A stretch of DNA of 64,000 bases from NCBI GenBank assembly GCA_029259635.1, contig JAJDEU010000028.1, forward strand, positions 62,001 through 126,000, in the 5' to 3' direction. The notes under the pieces are model-generated. The model was not told the origin of the DNA and searched no databases. It saw only the letters and a program-made list of their open reading frames with translations. The stretch's first letter is position 1; each line of letters starts with the position of its first letter. The DNA comes from Planctomycetota bacterium (lineage in GTDB: Bacteria; Planctomycetota; UBA1135; GCA-002686595). Positions 1 through 8,519 of this stretch are shown here, in pieces. The translations under genes and the position numbers were made by a program.

Positions 1-96
1 AGCGGAAACGCTCGAGGCCAAAGCTCTCCTCGCGCCGGATCGCTCAGATGGTCCTTCGCCTTCCTAAGGAATCCCCGCTGGGATTCACGAAAACGG

Positions 97-134
97 AAAA
101 ACCGTCTGCACTACCGCCCTAGGTGCGGGGCGGT
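97..134 (-). terminator. Possible terminator of the lipoprotein gene
   Basis: Read on the minus strand, 54 bases past the lipoprotein stop, ACCGCCC (134-128) and GGGCGGT (119-113) form a 7-bp perfect stem with an 8-nt loop. A run of five T follows about 12 bases later. The T-run is not directly against the stem, so this is a weak intrinsic terminator at best. The remaining bases at the left end of the window hold no recognisable gene. Confidence 0.4.
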
Positions 135-188
135 TCGCCCAAGCTTCCTGCGCCCCGCCTCCATGATTGGCGGAGCCTCAATGAGCCA

Positions 189-3100
189 TCAGCTTCCGAT
201 GAAGGAGATCGCGAACGTCGAGACTTCGGGAACCTGAAGAGTCGCGGAGTTTGAGGTAAAGCTGATTCGCGCCTGAATGAACTGAGCTCCATTCAACTCG
301 GTGATGTCGGACTTCCAGGTAGCGTCTCCCATGAGAAAGACCGGCGCGATATTTCCGGTGATCACGAGCGGGTTGCCACCCATGAAGGTGTCATCGGCGG
401 GGTCCAAGCAGGTCATCATGTTGTCGTCGATGACTGTGATATTGAGCGGATCCCCATAGGCGTCGTAGAGCGATGCGTCGGGAACGTCCGTGCCAGCCAC
501 ACTCGTCGCGCCGCGGTACGCCACGGTGACGCTGGTTCCAGCGGGCTGGTCAAACGCGGCGGGCTCAATGATTGCGGGAGAATAGAGCGGGAACCCCGCG
601 TTCGTCACGCCGGTATCAAACCAGCGTGTATGCACGCGACTTACGCGAATCACGGAATCGAATTGTCCGGCGTAAGCCACCGAATCGTTGCCGGGCAAGC
701 CTCCCGTACTCAGACCGCTGGCGACGAGTTCCGAGTCTGGATTCTTTTGAATCGACTGCCCACCCGCGCCTAGCGACCCACCGGTCGAATAAGCGCGGAA
801 CGAGGTCCCCCCCATTTGGAAAGAGAGTGGGTTGTTCGAGTCCGACTGCGATGTGCCCGTGTAGCATTTGAATTCCATCAACAGGGGAAGCGCAAGCGAG
901 CGGACTCCCCCAGCCGGATAGATGGGCTGAGCGTTAGTCGCGTCAAAACAAGCCGTATCCGGTGGAATCAGTCCGAACAATTGAGCCGTTTGAAGGAAGC
1001 CGAGAACCTCCGCTCCGAGCCCGTCCGCTCCTCCGACTCCAACAATGGCCGTATCCCGCCAAGTGAAGTAGTCGAAGGAATCCGGTGAGCCCGTTTGATT
1101 CATGGGATAAGGCACCATGAGAGTGCCATTCTCCGTCGTGAACTGCCTGGACGGATCGACTAAGTAGCCGTCCTCCTTCCCGTGAACGACTTTGCGAGGA
1201 TTATCCGGATCGATGAGCACATTCTGGTCAAAGGCTGGCAGCAACCCGGAATCGAGGGGAGAGGCCTCATCGGGCAAACGCGAACTATGCGTGAGAGTCA
1301 TCTCGAACTCCGGATAGAAAGCCGTCGAGACGCTCAGTACTACCGGAGCCCAGCTTATTCCCTCGATGTCGATGTTGGCGTTGTCTTCATCCAACAGGTC
1401 GATCCCCACATCGCAGTAGCGCCAAAGTGTCTGCAGGCGGCTACCGAATCTCGACAACGGCGTCGGTTGGGGCGCCGCCGGGGCTCCGACAAAATAGAAC
1501 ATCGGGTTCGTGAATCCGTCGACCACATGGGAGGCGCGCGTCACAGCGCGGGCTTCGATGACTCCGCGAGTGAGGTCGCGCCGAAACTGCCCACGCACCT
1601 CCGGTATGGGATTCGAATTCACATCCACAAGGCCGAACTCGTTGATCGTGTCGAATCGAAGAACGATTCCGCCGGACTCGCTCGTAGTAGTACTCGCGTC
1701 AATCGTGAGCGGGACATCCGCCGGAAGCGTGGCGACGAGTGGGTTTCCGGCCAGGTCGGTCACGCCCCCCGCGCTTCCCGCCAAGTTGAAGAAGTACTGG
1801 TTGTTCGCGTCGTTCTGGGTGTGATTGAGAGGAGTCGTCGGCGTATAGCGAAACTCCCGCAGATCAGGTGTGTGCGAAATGGTGCCGACGACGATGTCCG
1901 TTGGCGTCGGCGTCCCGGTAATTCGATCCAATCGAAGGTTGTCAAACGGACGAATCGAGTCGGGATCGATGGCTTCACTGAAGCGGAGGCTGATTCGTGG
2001 CGACTTGGAAACTCCGCGGGAGGGCGGAAGCGCCGGAGGCGGGGAGATCTGCAGGAAGCACTCGCCCGTCAATCCGGGTCCCGGCACAAACGTGGATTCG
2101 AATTGTCCGGTCGTCGCGAGAACAAACTCATCGGCGAGGGTCTGCGATGTTGCGGTGAGCGGGAAGCGAACCAGTCGAACCCGAACATCCGTCGCGATAC
2201 CGCCCTGAGGAGGTGCAGCGGCAAGCGTGACCTCCGCGAAGACTTGGGGAACCTGTGTGCCGGAGACCGTCAACAGATCGCCAACGCGCGGCGTCTGTGC
2301 GCAGGACTGCGTCTGATAATCGAGCGTGACGAGAAAGACGCGGTCGGGATCGGTTCCGATCGCGATTTCTCCCAGACTTGCATCCGGCGGCACGACCATC
2401 GGCGCACTCGGAATCGAAACCGTCTGAATGCCCCGAACCGTCGGCGCTTCACTGTCGATGAGGAAGCCGTTGTTCGCATCGGCGCGGGTCCCCGCCCGAA
2501 AAGCGCGAACGACATCGAGCGTCGAATTGATCTCGTTGGGTCCGTTGTTGGTGAATTCTACGGCGTGGCCGGAGAGGTTACGCAAGACCTCAAACTGCCC
2601 GACAGCCGATGAGGGGAACGTTGGGATGCGCAAGGCTCCGGAAGCGACTCCGCTCGAAACGCCAGCGGGCATACCCAATGAATTCACGGCTAAAACGCCA
2701 GCAGAAGCCTCGAACTCGGAAACCGTCGTATCCACGATCACGCGAGTCGGGTGGAAGGTTCCATTCAGGAAAGCTCCGAAGTTGCGGTCCGGAAATACTC
2801 GCGCTTCCGTGGAAAACACCGGCGGAACGCCGGTGGCTAGCCCAACGGTGTCCGGCGTAATTTTCGAGGCGTCGAGCAAGTCGGAGAATCGCAGCGAGAA
2901 TGCCGCGTTTCTCGGGACGAGCGGAAACGGCGGTAGCGACGAAGAGTCCGTACCGTTGATATCAAGAACCGTGGCGCCATCGGCGATCGCGTCGAAAAGC
3001 AATTGGAATCGCGTTTCCTGCGTAATGGCGTCGAGCGGCACGATGTAGTCGCCGTCCTCGTCGGCGATAATCGTGAGCTCCGATTTCTGTGTAATCGGAT

Positions 3101-3452
3101 TGGTCTCCAAGCGGTAGTTCACCCCATCGGTCGCCAGCGCTTGGTTCACCAGATAATCCGTACGCTGCAGAGTTCGAACTTCACGAGTCGAGGCGTTTCC
3201 GTCTCGGTTCTCTTCGTCGAAGATATCGACAAGGCGACCGTATCGAACTTCCTCAAGAAGGACCGAGGTTCCCTCCCCACCTTCATTCGGGTCAACGATG
3301 ACGGTGACCTGAAGTCCACCGACTGTTCCGGTTGAAGAGGTCGCCGAGGTGCCGCCATTCGAAGGACCACAGGCCGCCAGCGGTAGAAGCAGCAGCCCGA
3401 CCGCAAACTGAAGAGCGGTCGTGGCTGTATTCAGGTCAGAAGAGTTCGACAT
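189..3452 (-). CDS. Large lipoprotein with bacterial Ig-like (Big_5/SbsA-type) domains
   Basis: Predicted secreted lipoprotein of 1087 residues, function unknown. The N-terminus is a lipoprotein signal peptide: hydrophobic FAVGLLLLPLAAC with lipobox LAAC, the lipidated Cys being residue 28 from the ATG at 3452. An in-frame TTG at 3473 would add seven residues; I prefer ATG because it gives a signal peptide of normal length. At least two segments resemble Big_5/SbsA-like modules typical of outer-surface proteins (SLRFSDLLDASKITPDTV near residue 185 and ISLRFSEAIDPDSIRPFDN near residue 490). The rest is Pro/Gly/Asp-rich beta-type sequence without catalytic motifs. It is transcribed alone; the next gene upstream (pyrB) is over 400 bp away. 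An adhesin or outer-membrane structural role is possible but not shown. Confidence 0.75.
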   Translation of the reverse strand: MSNSSDLNTATTALQFAVGLLLLPLAACGPSNGGTSATSSTGTVGGLQVTVIVDPNEGGEGTSVLLEEVRYGRLVDIFDEENRDGNASTREVRTLQRTDYLVNQALATDGVNYRLETNPITQKSELTIIADEDGDYIVPLDAITQETRFQLLFDAIADGATVLDINGTDSSSLPPFPLVPRNAAFSLRFSDLLDASKITPDTVGLATGVPPVFSTEARVFPDRNFGAFLNGTFHPTRVIVDTTVSEFEASAGVLAVNSLGMPAGVSSGVASGALRIPTFPSSAVGQFEVLRNLSGHAVEFTNNGPNEINSTLDVVRAFRAGTRADANNGFLIDSEAPTVRGIQTVSIPSAPMVVPPDASLGEIAIGTDPDRVFLVTLDYQTQSCAQTPRVGDLLTVSGTQVPQVFAEVTLAAAPPQGGIATDVRVRLVRFPLTATSQTLADEFVLATTGQFESTFVPGPGLTGECFLQISPPPALPPSRGVSKSPRISLRFSEAIDPDSIRPFDNLRLDRITGTPTPTDIVVGTISHTPDLREFRYTPTTPLNHTQNDANNQYFFNLAGSAGGVTDLAGNPLVATLPADVPLTIDASTTTSESGGIVLRFDTINEFGLVDVNSNPIPEVRGQFRRDLTRGVIEARAVTRASHVVDGFTNPMFYFVGAPAAPQPTPLSRFGSRLQTLWRYCDVGIDLLDEDNANIDIEGISWAPVVLSVSTAFYPEFEMTLTHSSRLPDEASPLDSGLLPAFDQNVLIDPDNPRKVVHGKEDGYLVDPSRQFTTENGTLMVPYPMNQTGSPDSFDYFTWRDTAIVGVGGADGLGAEVLGFLQTAQLFGLIPPDTACFDATNAQPIYPAGGVRSLALPLLMEFKCYTGTSQSDSNNPLSFQMGGTSFRAYSTGGSLGAGGQSIQKNPDSELVASGLSTGGLPGNDSVAYAGQFDSVIRVSRVHTRWFDTGVTNAGFPLYSPAIIEPAAFDQPAGTSVTVAYRGATSVAGTDVPDASLYDAYGDPLNITVIDDNMMTCLDPADDTFMGGNPLVITGNIAPVFLMGDATWKSDITELNGAQFIQARISFTSNSATLQVPEVSTFAISFIGS

Positions 3453-3888
3453 GTTCGTCCAGAAGGATGACAACGGAGAGAAGGGGTGAGCCTGAGAGGG
3501 TTCTCAGTGTGCGCGATCCGGCGCCTATGTTCGTCACGAGCGCCTTGCACGGTCCCAGACCGCCGGCAACAGGTGAGCGAGTCGACAGTCACGGCAAAAA
3601 GCGTGCGCCTCGAACAGGCTCGGATCGCGAATTTGAGTTTTCGGGCTTCTGTCAAGGAAGGAGAAACGCGCAGCGGGGCCTCACGCGGCGGCATTCTGGC
3701 ATTGATCCTCCGCAATGGGAAGGCCAACTCGCCCTCGAGATCCACGGAGACACCCTCGGACAAGCCGGCAGAGGGGCCCTTCTCGGGCGCAGAATCGCAC
3801 TTCCTGCCGTGCGATCGCGCACGAAAATGAAGCCTGGGGCAGCAATCGCACCCCCACTACGCCCCTTCGCCCGAGCTCGCGCGGGGTC
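3453..3888. other. Intergenic region between pyrB and the lipoprotein gene
   Basis: 436 bp without a convincing gene; open frames here are arginine-rich shadows of GC-rich sequence. It should hold the lipoprotein promoter and 5' UTR. A small hairpin (CTGAGA at 3492-3497 with TCTCAG at 3502-3507, loop GGGT) lies about 40 bases upstream of the lipoprotein ATG. No clear -35/-10 pair was recognised. Confidence 0.5.
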
Positions 3889-5226
3889 CTAGCGGCCCGT
3901 CGCGACGAATCCGCTCGACTCGGCTTCCTGCTCGTCCCGGAAAAAGACCAAGTGGTCGGGTCGAATCTGCTTGGCCGCAGCCGAATCTCGCGAGTGAAAG
4001 TTGCGAGTGGTCGAACAGCCCACAAACGCGATCGGCAGCTCGCGACAGCAATATCCGCAAGCCGCCCGCAGCGGACTCCGAGAAGAGATCGTGAAGTTCG
4101 CTTTCACGTGGCGCAACTCGGTGTGAGAGATGCAGGTCGGGTTGGGGCATGGGTTCGGACCGGCCACCACCTCGACCAGCCGCTTCTTATTCTCGTTCGC
4201 TCGTGCTTTCAATTCCAAGCGTCCCATCAAGACGGAGAGGATCGCCATTCGCACCGGAACCCCTCGCGCAGCCTGCTTGAAGTACATAGCTCTGGGATCT
4301 TTATCAAACTCTTGGCTGATCTCGTCCCGACGCGGGAGCGGATGCATCAACAGCGCATTGCGCAGAGGCTCGCTAGCCATCCCCTCTTGCCCCAAGGTCA
4401 AGTAACCCTCGAGCGAATCCTTGTCGTCACCCACTTCATGACGCTCCGTCTGCGGTCTCGTCATGTAGACCGCGTCGACCCGATCGACGCGAAGTCCACG
4501 AGCATCGGTGAACAGCGAGAGCTGGTGCGGTTTTTGGGGCGTCAGATAGACAGCATCACTCTCAGCCGCCATCTCGCCAAGCCGCGACGCGTCGACCCGG
4601 AGCGGTTGAGCGCCGTATTCCTCCTTCAATCGCGCCAGCACGTAGTTCGGCATCTCAAAGCCCTGGTGCGGAATACAGATCAGGTTGGCGCCGAATCGGG
4701 CTAGCGCATAAGCGAAAGAGTGAATCGTTCGGCTGTGCTTGAGGTCGCCGGCGAGCACGACATCGATGCCCTCGAGTCGCTCCTTCTCGATCCATACCGT
4801 GTACAGGTCACACAGTGTTTGCGTCGGATGCTCATGGCTTCCGTCTCCCGCATTGATCACCGGGACACTCGAGTTCTCCGCAGCCAAGCGCGCAGCGCCT
4901 TCGCTCGTGTGGCGCAAGACGATTAGGTCCGCGTAGCCCTCACCAACGACGCGCACGGTATCGGCCAGCGACTCGCCTTTCGCCGCGCTCGAGGTCTTCA
5001 TTTCCGCGGCGGTGATTACGCCTCCGCCGAGGCGCAGCATGGCGGATTCAAAGGAGAGCCGCGTTCGCGTGGAGGGCTCGTAGAACAGGCTTGCCGAGAT
5101 CATGCCCCGGCACAGATGCGACCAAGCTCGAAGGTCTTTACCGAATTCCCGCGCGCGCTGGAAAAGTTCCATCACTTCAGCCAGGGACAAGTCGTCGATC
5201 GAGACGAGGTGGCGAATCCCGGTCAT
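3889..5226 (-). CDS. pyrB: Aspartate carbamoyltransferase catalytic chain fused to a PyrI-type zinc domain
   Basis: Catalyses carbamoyl phosphate + L-aspartate to N-carbamoyl-L-aspartate, the committed step of pyrimidine synthesis. Catalytic motifs are intact: FYEPSTRTRLSFE (48-60), the 80s loop with K83-G-E-S, GDGSHEHPTQTL (128-138) and MHPLPRRDE (294-302). The normal chain is about 305-310 residues; this protein has 445. After the catalytic domain and a basic linker comes CPNPTCISH (360-368) and later CGYC (390-393), matching the zinc-binding C-terminal domain of the E. coli regulatory chain PyrI (CPNxxCISH...CxxC). The N-terminal nucleotide-binding domain of PyrI is absent, as there is no room for it. 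A tail of about 50 residues after the zinc site is unrecognised. Family known; fusion seen directly; loss of allosteric control is inferred. Confidence 0.93.
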   Translation of the reverse strand: MTGIRHLVSIDDLSLAEVMELFQRAREFGKDLRAWSHLCRGMISASLFYEPSTRTRLSFESAMLRLGGGVITAAEMKTSSAAKGESLADTVRVVGEGYADLIVLRHTSEGAARLAAENSSVPVINAGDGSHEHPTQTLCDLYTVWIEKERLEGIDVVLAGDLKHSRTIHSFAYALARFGANLICIPHQGFEMPNYVLARLKEEYGAQPLRVDASRLGEMAAESDAVYLTPQKPHQLSLFTDARGLRVDRVDAVYMTRPQTERHEVGDDKDSLEGYLTLGQEGMASEPLRNALLMHPLPRRDEISQEFDKDPRAMYFKQAARGVPVRMAILSVLMGRLELKARANENKKRLVEVVAGPNPCPNPTCISHTELRHVKANFTISSRSPLRAACGYCCRELPIAFVGCSTTRNFHSRDSAAAKQIRPDHLVFFRDEQEAESSGFVATGR

Positions 5227-5364
5227 GGTGAAGTGTCACACTGGAAAGTGACGGCGCTCGCGGTCTTGGAGGGAAGGAGATCCGGCGAGTCCGGATCCGC
5301 TTGAGACTAGCCCATCGCCAGGGCCCCATCAATCCCTAGTTGTCTGCGGAAGCGTGAGGCAAGC

Positions 5365-6471
5365 TCAGAGACCGGTCGCTGGGTTGGGGCCCAGCAGGTT
5401 CATCACCGAGGTGCGCGCCCGCAGGGCTCGGTCCGGTTCCGGGCTCAACGATTCGAGTAAGCCGTCGCGCAAGGCAGTCCCAACTGGGACAGCCGCCCCG
5501 CGAATCCACGCCGACTCGGGCAATCCAAAGAAGTCGCGGAAGATCTCCTCGACCAGGCGTCGTGCTCCCTGGGGGTCAACGAGGCAAGACAAGGAGCGCT
5601 CTCCCGGTTCTCCGGAATCTGCGCGCTCGTCGACTCGGCTCACGACGCGGCAAACTCGCTCTAAATCTCGGCCGGGCTTCTCCCGATTTCCGGCAGCCTC
5701 CAACCACAACACGAGGTCGGCCTCCTCGCGCAGCCGGCGTCCGATCGCTTGCCCCGCGCGTTCCAGTACCTCACGGGGAGCTGCACCCCGTTCGCCTCCG
5801 GCCTCCAGAAACTCCCGCTCTCCCGCGGTATCGACGAGCACCACCGGCCAATCACCGAGCTGAATCTCGGCCGTCACCGCGTCGCGCGTTGTCCCCGGTT
5901 CGTCACTGACGATCACGCGTTCACTCCCGACCAACAGATTGAACAGCGTCGATTTCCCCGCATTCACCGCCCCGGCGAGAACGACTCTTTTAGGTGAGAG
6001 CGCCGCGCCCGCCACTCGCCCCGCTTCGAGCAGCTGCTCTGCGAACCGCTTCCAGTCCGCATCGGAATCCCCCATGTGATCGAGTAGAGAGCGCCTTAAC
6101 GCGCCGCGGAATTGATCCAATAAAATCCTCGCGCCCGCTTCCGAGGTTGCGTGCGCAAGCCCCAAGAGAGCGCGCGCCTCGATGCAGTCCGGCTCCAGGG
6201 CGGGTTCTCCTCCGAGTAAATCCAAGACGACTTCGACGAGAGGTGGGCTGCCCGTCAGGTGCAACTCGAAGCACTCCTTGGTTTCACATACGACCAGAGC
6301 CGTCTCCAGCTCGCGCCCTCCGTCGCGAAGGGCGACGACCGCGAGTTCGCCGGGCTTCGGCAGTCGATTCGCGAATTGAAGCAGACGCTCTTCGGCGTCA
6401 CTCCCCTCGATCTCAAGCACCGAAATACCGCCCCGCCCGGGCGGAGTCAGCGTTCGCACGCGCACACTCAC
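5365..6471 (-). CDS. MnmE/TrmE-like GTPase lacking the C-terminal CIGK motif
   Basis: Related to MnmE, the GTPase that with MnmG modifies wobble uridine in tRNA. The TrmE N-terminal signature TPPGRGGISVLEIEG (9-23) is present, then a helical region and a G domain: G1 GAVNAGKST (167-175), G2 around PGTTRD (192-197), G3 DTAG (214-217). The G4 NKxD motif is not recognisable; SRVD (278-281) stands there. The C-terminus stops at NLLGPNPATGL and lacks the F-C-I-G-K tail whose cysteine is needed by true MnmE; length is 368 against about 450. Start chosen: GTG at 6471, overlapping the coaX stop as GTGA, just before the conserved N-terminus. Translational coupling with coaX is likely. It may be a divergent lineage-specific MnmE or a paralogue with another job. 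Confidence 0.75.
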   Translation of the reverse strand: MSVRVRTLTPPGRGGISVLEIEGSDAEERLLQFANRLPKPGELAVVALRDGGRELETALVVCETKECFELHLTGSPPLVEVVLDLLGGEPALEPDCIEARALLGLAHATSEAGARILLDQFRGALRRSLLDHMGDSDADWKRFAEQLLEAGRVAGAALSPKRVVLAGAVNAGKSTLFNLLVGSERVIVSDEPGTTRDAVTAEIQLGDWPVVLVDTAGEREFLEAGGERGAAPREVLERAGQAIGRRLREEADLVLWLEAAGNREKPGRDLERVCRVVSRVDERADSGEPGERSLSCLVDPQGARRLVEEIFRDFFGLPESAWIRGAAVPVGTALRDGLLESLSPEPDRALRARTSVMNLLGPNPATGL

Positions 6472-7271
6472 CGGGATTCGCCGCGGTCTTCCAGCGCCGC
6501 GAGCAAGCCGAGGTGGACCAAGTCGGGAACAATGATCAGCTCCTCCCCGAGAGGCTCGCCAACCGTTAAAAATTCGCGCGCACCGCCCGTGAGTACGACC
6601 GGCAAAGAATCTGCTGGCCGCGTCTCTGCAAGGCCGCGTACCAGTTCGCGTGCCGCGCCGCGCACACCGACAGCGATCCCCGCTTCGAGCGCGGCCCTCG
6701 TGTGCTTTCCAAGAGCCGGCGCCGCCGGCGTAGCCTCCACCCCGGGCAACCGAGCTCCCCCCCTCCGCAGAGCATCCGCTAGAAGCTTGGGCCCCGGTGC
6801 GATCGCTCCGCCCGCGAAACACCCGCGCCGCTCTCCCATTGGACCCGCGCACAAAACCAGGTCCACGGTGAGCGCCGTTCCGCAATCAACCACGATCGTG
6901 GAGCGTTCGGCTTGCTCGAGCGCACCACGAGCGGCGAACAAGCGATCGCGTCCGATCGTCTCGGGATGCGAACAATCGAGCTCGAGTCCGAAGTCCGGCT
7001 CGGCCACAAAAGCCTCGCCAAAGTGACGAGCGAGCTGGGCGCCGAGTTCTCGCTCAAGGTCAAGATCCGCGACGGCGCAGAGCGTGGCAGCCTTCACCTC
7101 GTTCGTTTTGTTCAGCTCGGACAACCAGCGCTCGGCCGAATCCGAGAACCGGTCATCCAGCTCAAGCTCCAAGCTCTCGAGAATCTGCGGCGATTCCCTC
7201 GCCCACAACCGAAATTTGCAGCGCGAGTTGCCGAGATCCACCGTCAGACGCGCACCGGATGCGTTGGACAT
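6468..7271 (-). CDS. coaX: Type III pantothenate kinase
   Basis: Phosphorylates pantothenate, the first step of coenzyme A synthesis. Hallmarks of the type III (CoaX) acetate-kinase-like fold: N-terminal phosphate motif VDLGNSRCKFRLW (11-23), IGRDRLFAA in the middle, the catalytic VVDCGTALTVDLV strand, then GGAIAPG and a C-terminal TGG. Length 267 is typical. The type III enzyme is cytosolic, needs a monovalent cation and is not feedback-inhibited by CoA. Its stop overlaps the GTG start of the MnmE-like gene by 4 bp. The GspC-like gene ends 18 bp upstream, so gspC-like, coaX and the GTPase gene may share a transcript. Confidence 0.92.
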   Translation of the reverse strand: MSNASGARLTVDLGNSRCKFRLWARESPQILESLELELDDRFSDSAERWLSELNKTNEVKAATLCAVADLDLERELGAQLARHFGEAFVAEPDFGLELDCSHPETIGRDRLFAARGALEQAERSTIVVDCGTALTVDLVLCAGPMGERRGCFAGGAIAPGPKLLADALRRGGARLPGVEATPAAPALGKHTRAALEAGIAVGVRGAARELVRGLAETRPADSLPVVLTGGAREFLTVGEPLGEELIIVPDLVHLGLLAALEDRGESR

Positions 7272-7289
7272 GGTGTCCGCCTGGAACGC

Positions 7290-8336
7290 TCAGTTGGTTG
7301 GCGTGTAGTCGTAGGTCAGGGTGATGTCTTTCCCCTGGCGCTCGACGATCGCCACCCAATGTGAGGTGACGTCCGCATTGGTCTTCACGTAGCTGATCGC
7401 TTCTTGCGTACTCGTCACCGGATCGCCATTGATGCTCTTGATGATGTCGCCCGTCTTCAAACCGTGCGAGTTCACAATCGATCCGGGCGAGATGCCGTGA
7501 ACGATGATGCCCGAATATCGGTTGGTGTTCGGATCCCTATACCGACCGGTGCGAACCTCCGAGCTGAAGATACGAGAGTAGTCGCGACCGAAGACGGCGG
7601 CGTCCTCTGTCCCGATTCGAAACTGACCTGTGCGAACCTCGTGGGTTTTGAGAATACTGACCGGCTCACGGTTGGCGCTGATCTGAATCAAGCTCTCGTT
7701 TTCGGGCTCAAGCAGAATGCCATCGTCGCCGAGTCGAGCGATCCCCACACCGAGACCGTCGGTCGATTGATACTCCGGCGGCAGCATGCGCTCGGGCTCG
7801 CGCGGCTCTTCGCCATCGGCGACCTCGAACGTGAACTCCACGTATTCCGGCTGAATCGAAGAGAGCGTGATGAACTTATATTTGCCGGGCAGCTGATCGC
7901 CTTCGAAGAGCACGTCCTCGGGGGTCGCAACCATCTTGCGCTCATCCGCCGACGCGCGGTAATGAACATAGGCGTTGCTGAAGCGCGAGTCTGAGGAGTA
8001 GTTGATCAGGACAACCGTGAGGAGTTCGGAGACAGCCTTGTCCGGTTGCTTTACGGGATCGGGTGGTGTCGGCCCCGGGACATCCACGACAACCGTCTGC
8101 AGTCCCGTCCAGTTGAGATTGTGGAAAATGGCGAGCACGCTCGGGTAGGGAACCAGACGGCGCTGCTCCAACTTCACTTCAGGCACGTCATTGAGAATCG
8201 CCTTCTGCTCTTCCGTGCTGATGTTCTTCAGCATGCCCTTCCCGACCGTGACGAACTGGTAGACGTCCCAACCCAGATAGGAGCCGAGAGCAAGGACAGT
8301 GATCCAGGAGAGAGCTTTGATGCGTCCGATATTCAT
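7290..8336 (-). CDS. Membrane-anchored PDZ protein, GspC-like
   Basis: One N-terminal transmembrane segment (about residues 8-25, LSWITVLALGSYLGWDVY), a periplasmic region with a Pro-rich linker near residue 90, and a C-terminal PDZ-type domain with HGLKTGDIIKSINGDPVTS followed by a strand ending in VERQGKDITLTY. This N-TM plus C-terminal PDZ layout is that of GspC, the type II secretion protein that binds the secretin. It lies just downstream of a PilT-type ATPase gene and about 7 kb from a secretin operon on the same strand, which favours a role in the pilus/secretion machine. A stand-alone PDZ scaffold is the alternative. 348 residues, ATG start. Confidence 0.65.
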   Translation of the reverse strand: MNIGRIKALSWITVLALGSYLGWDVYQFVTVGKGMLKNISTEEQKAILNDVPEVKLEQRRLVPYPSVLAIFHNLNWTGLQTVVVDVPGPTPPDPVKQPDKAVSELLTVVLINYSSDSRFSNAYVHYRASADERKMVATPEDVLFEGDQLPGKYKFITLSSIQPEYVEFTFEVADGEEPREPERMLPPEYQSTDGLGVGIARLGDDGILLEPENESLIQISANREPVSILKTHEVRTGQFRIGTEDAAVFGRDYSRIFSSEVRTGRYRDPNTNRYSGIIVHGISPGSIVNSHGLKTGDIIKSINGDPVTSTQEAISYVKTNADVTSHWVAIVERQGKDITLTYDYTPTN

Positions 8337-8519
8337 GGGAGAGCGGCTATCCTAGCCGGTCCGGAGGGGAGATCCAGACTCCGAAGCCGAGTGAACTCCG
8401 GATAGGACGACCTCCTGCGGGCATTCTTCCCAACGGACCTCCAGGAAATTCGAGAGCTGGACCACTCAAGGGCGGCTTTCCGCCCCCCCACGCGCGGAGG
8501 GGAGCCAGCGCCCCCAGCT

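Noticed and set aside
1182..2612. 476-codon plus-strand frame
   Set aside because: Antisense to the lipoprotein gene, Arg-rich, no recognisable sequence.
8470..8485. GGGCGG/CCGCCC hairpin after pilT as a terminator
   Set aside because: No T-run on the minus strand and only six base pairs in GC-rich DNA; chance is likely.
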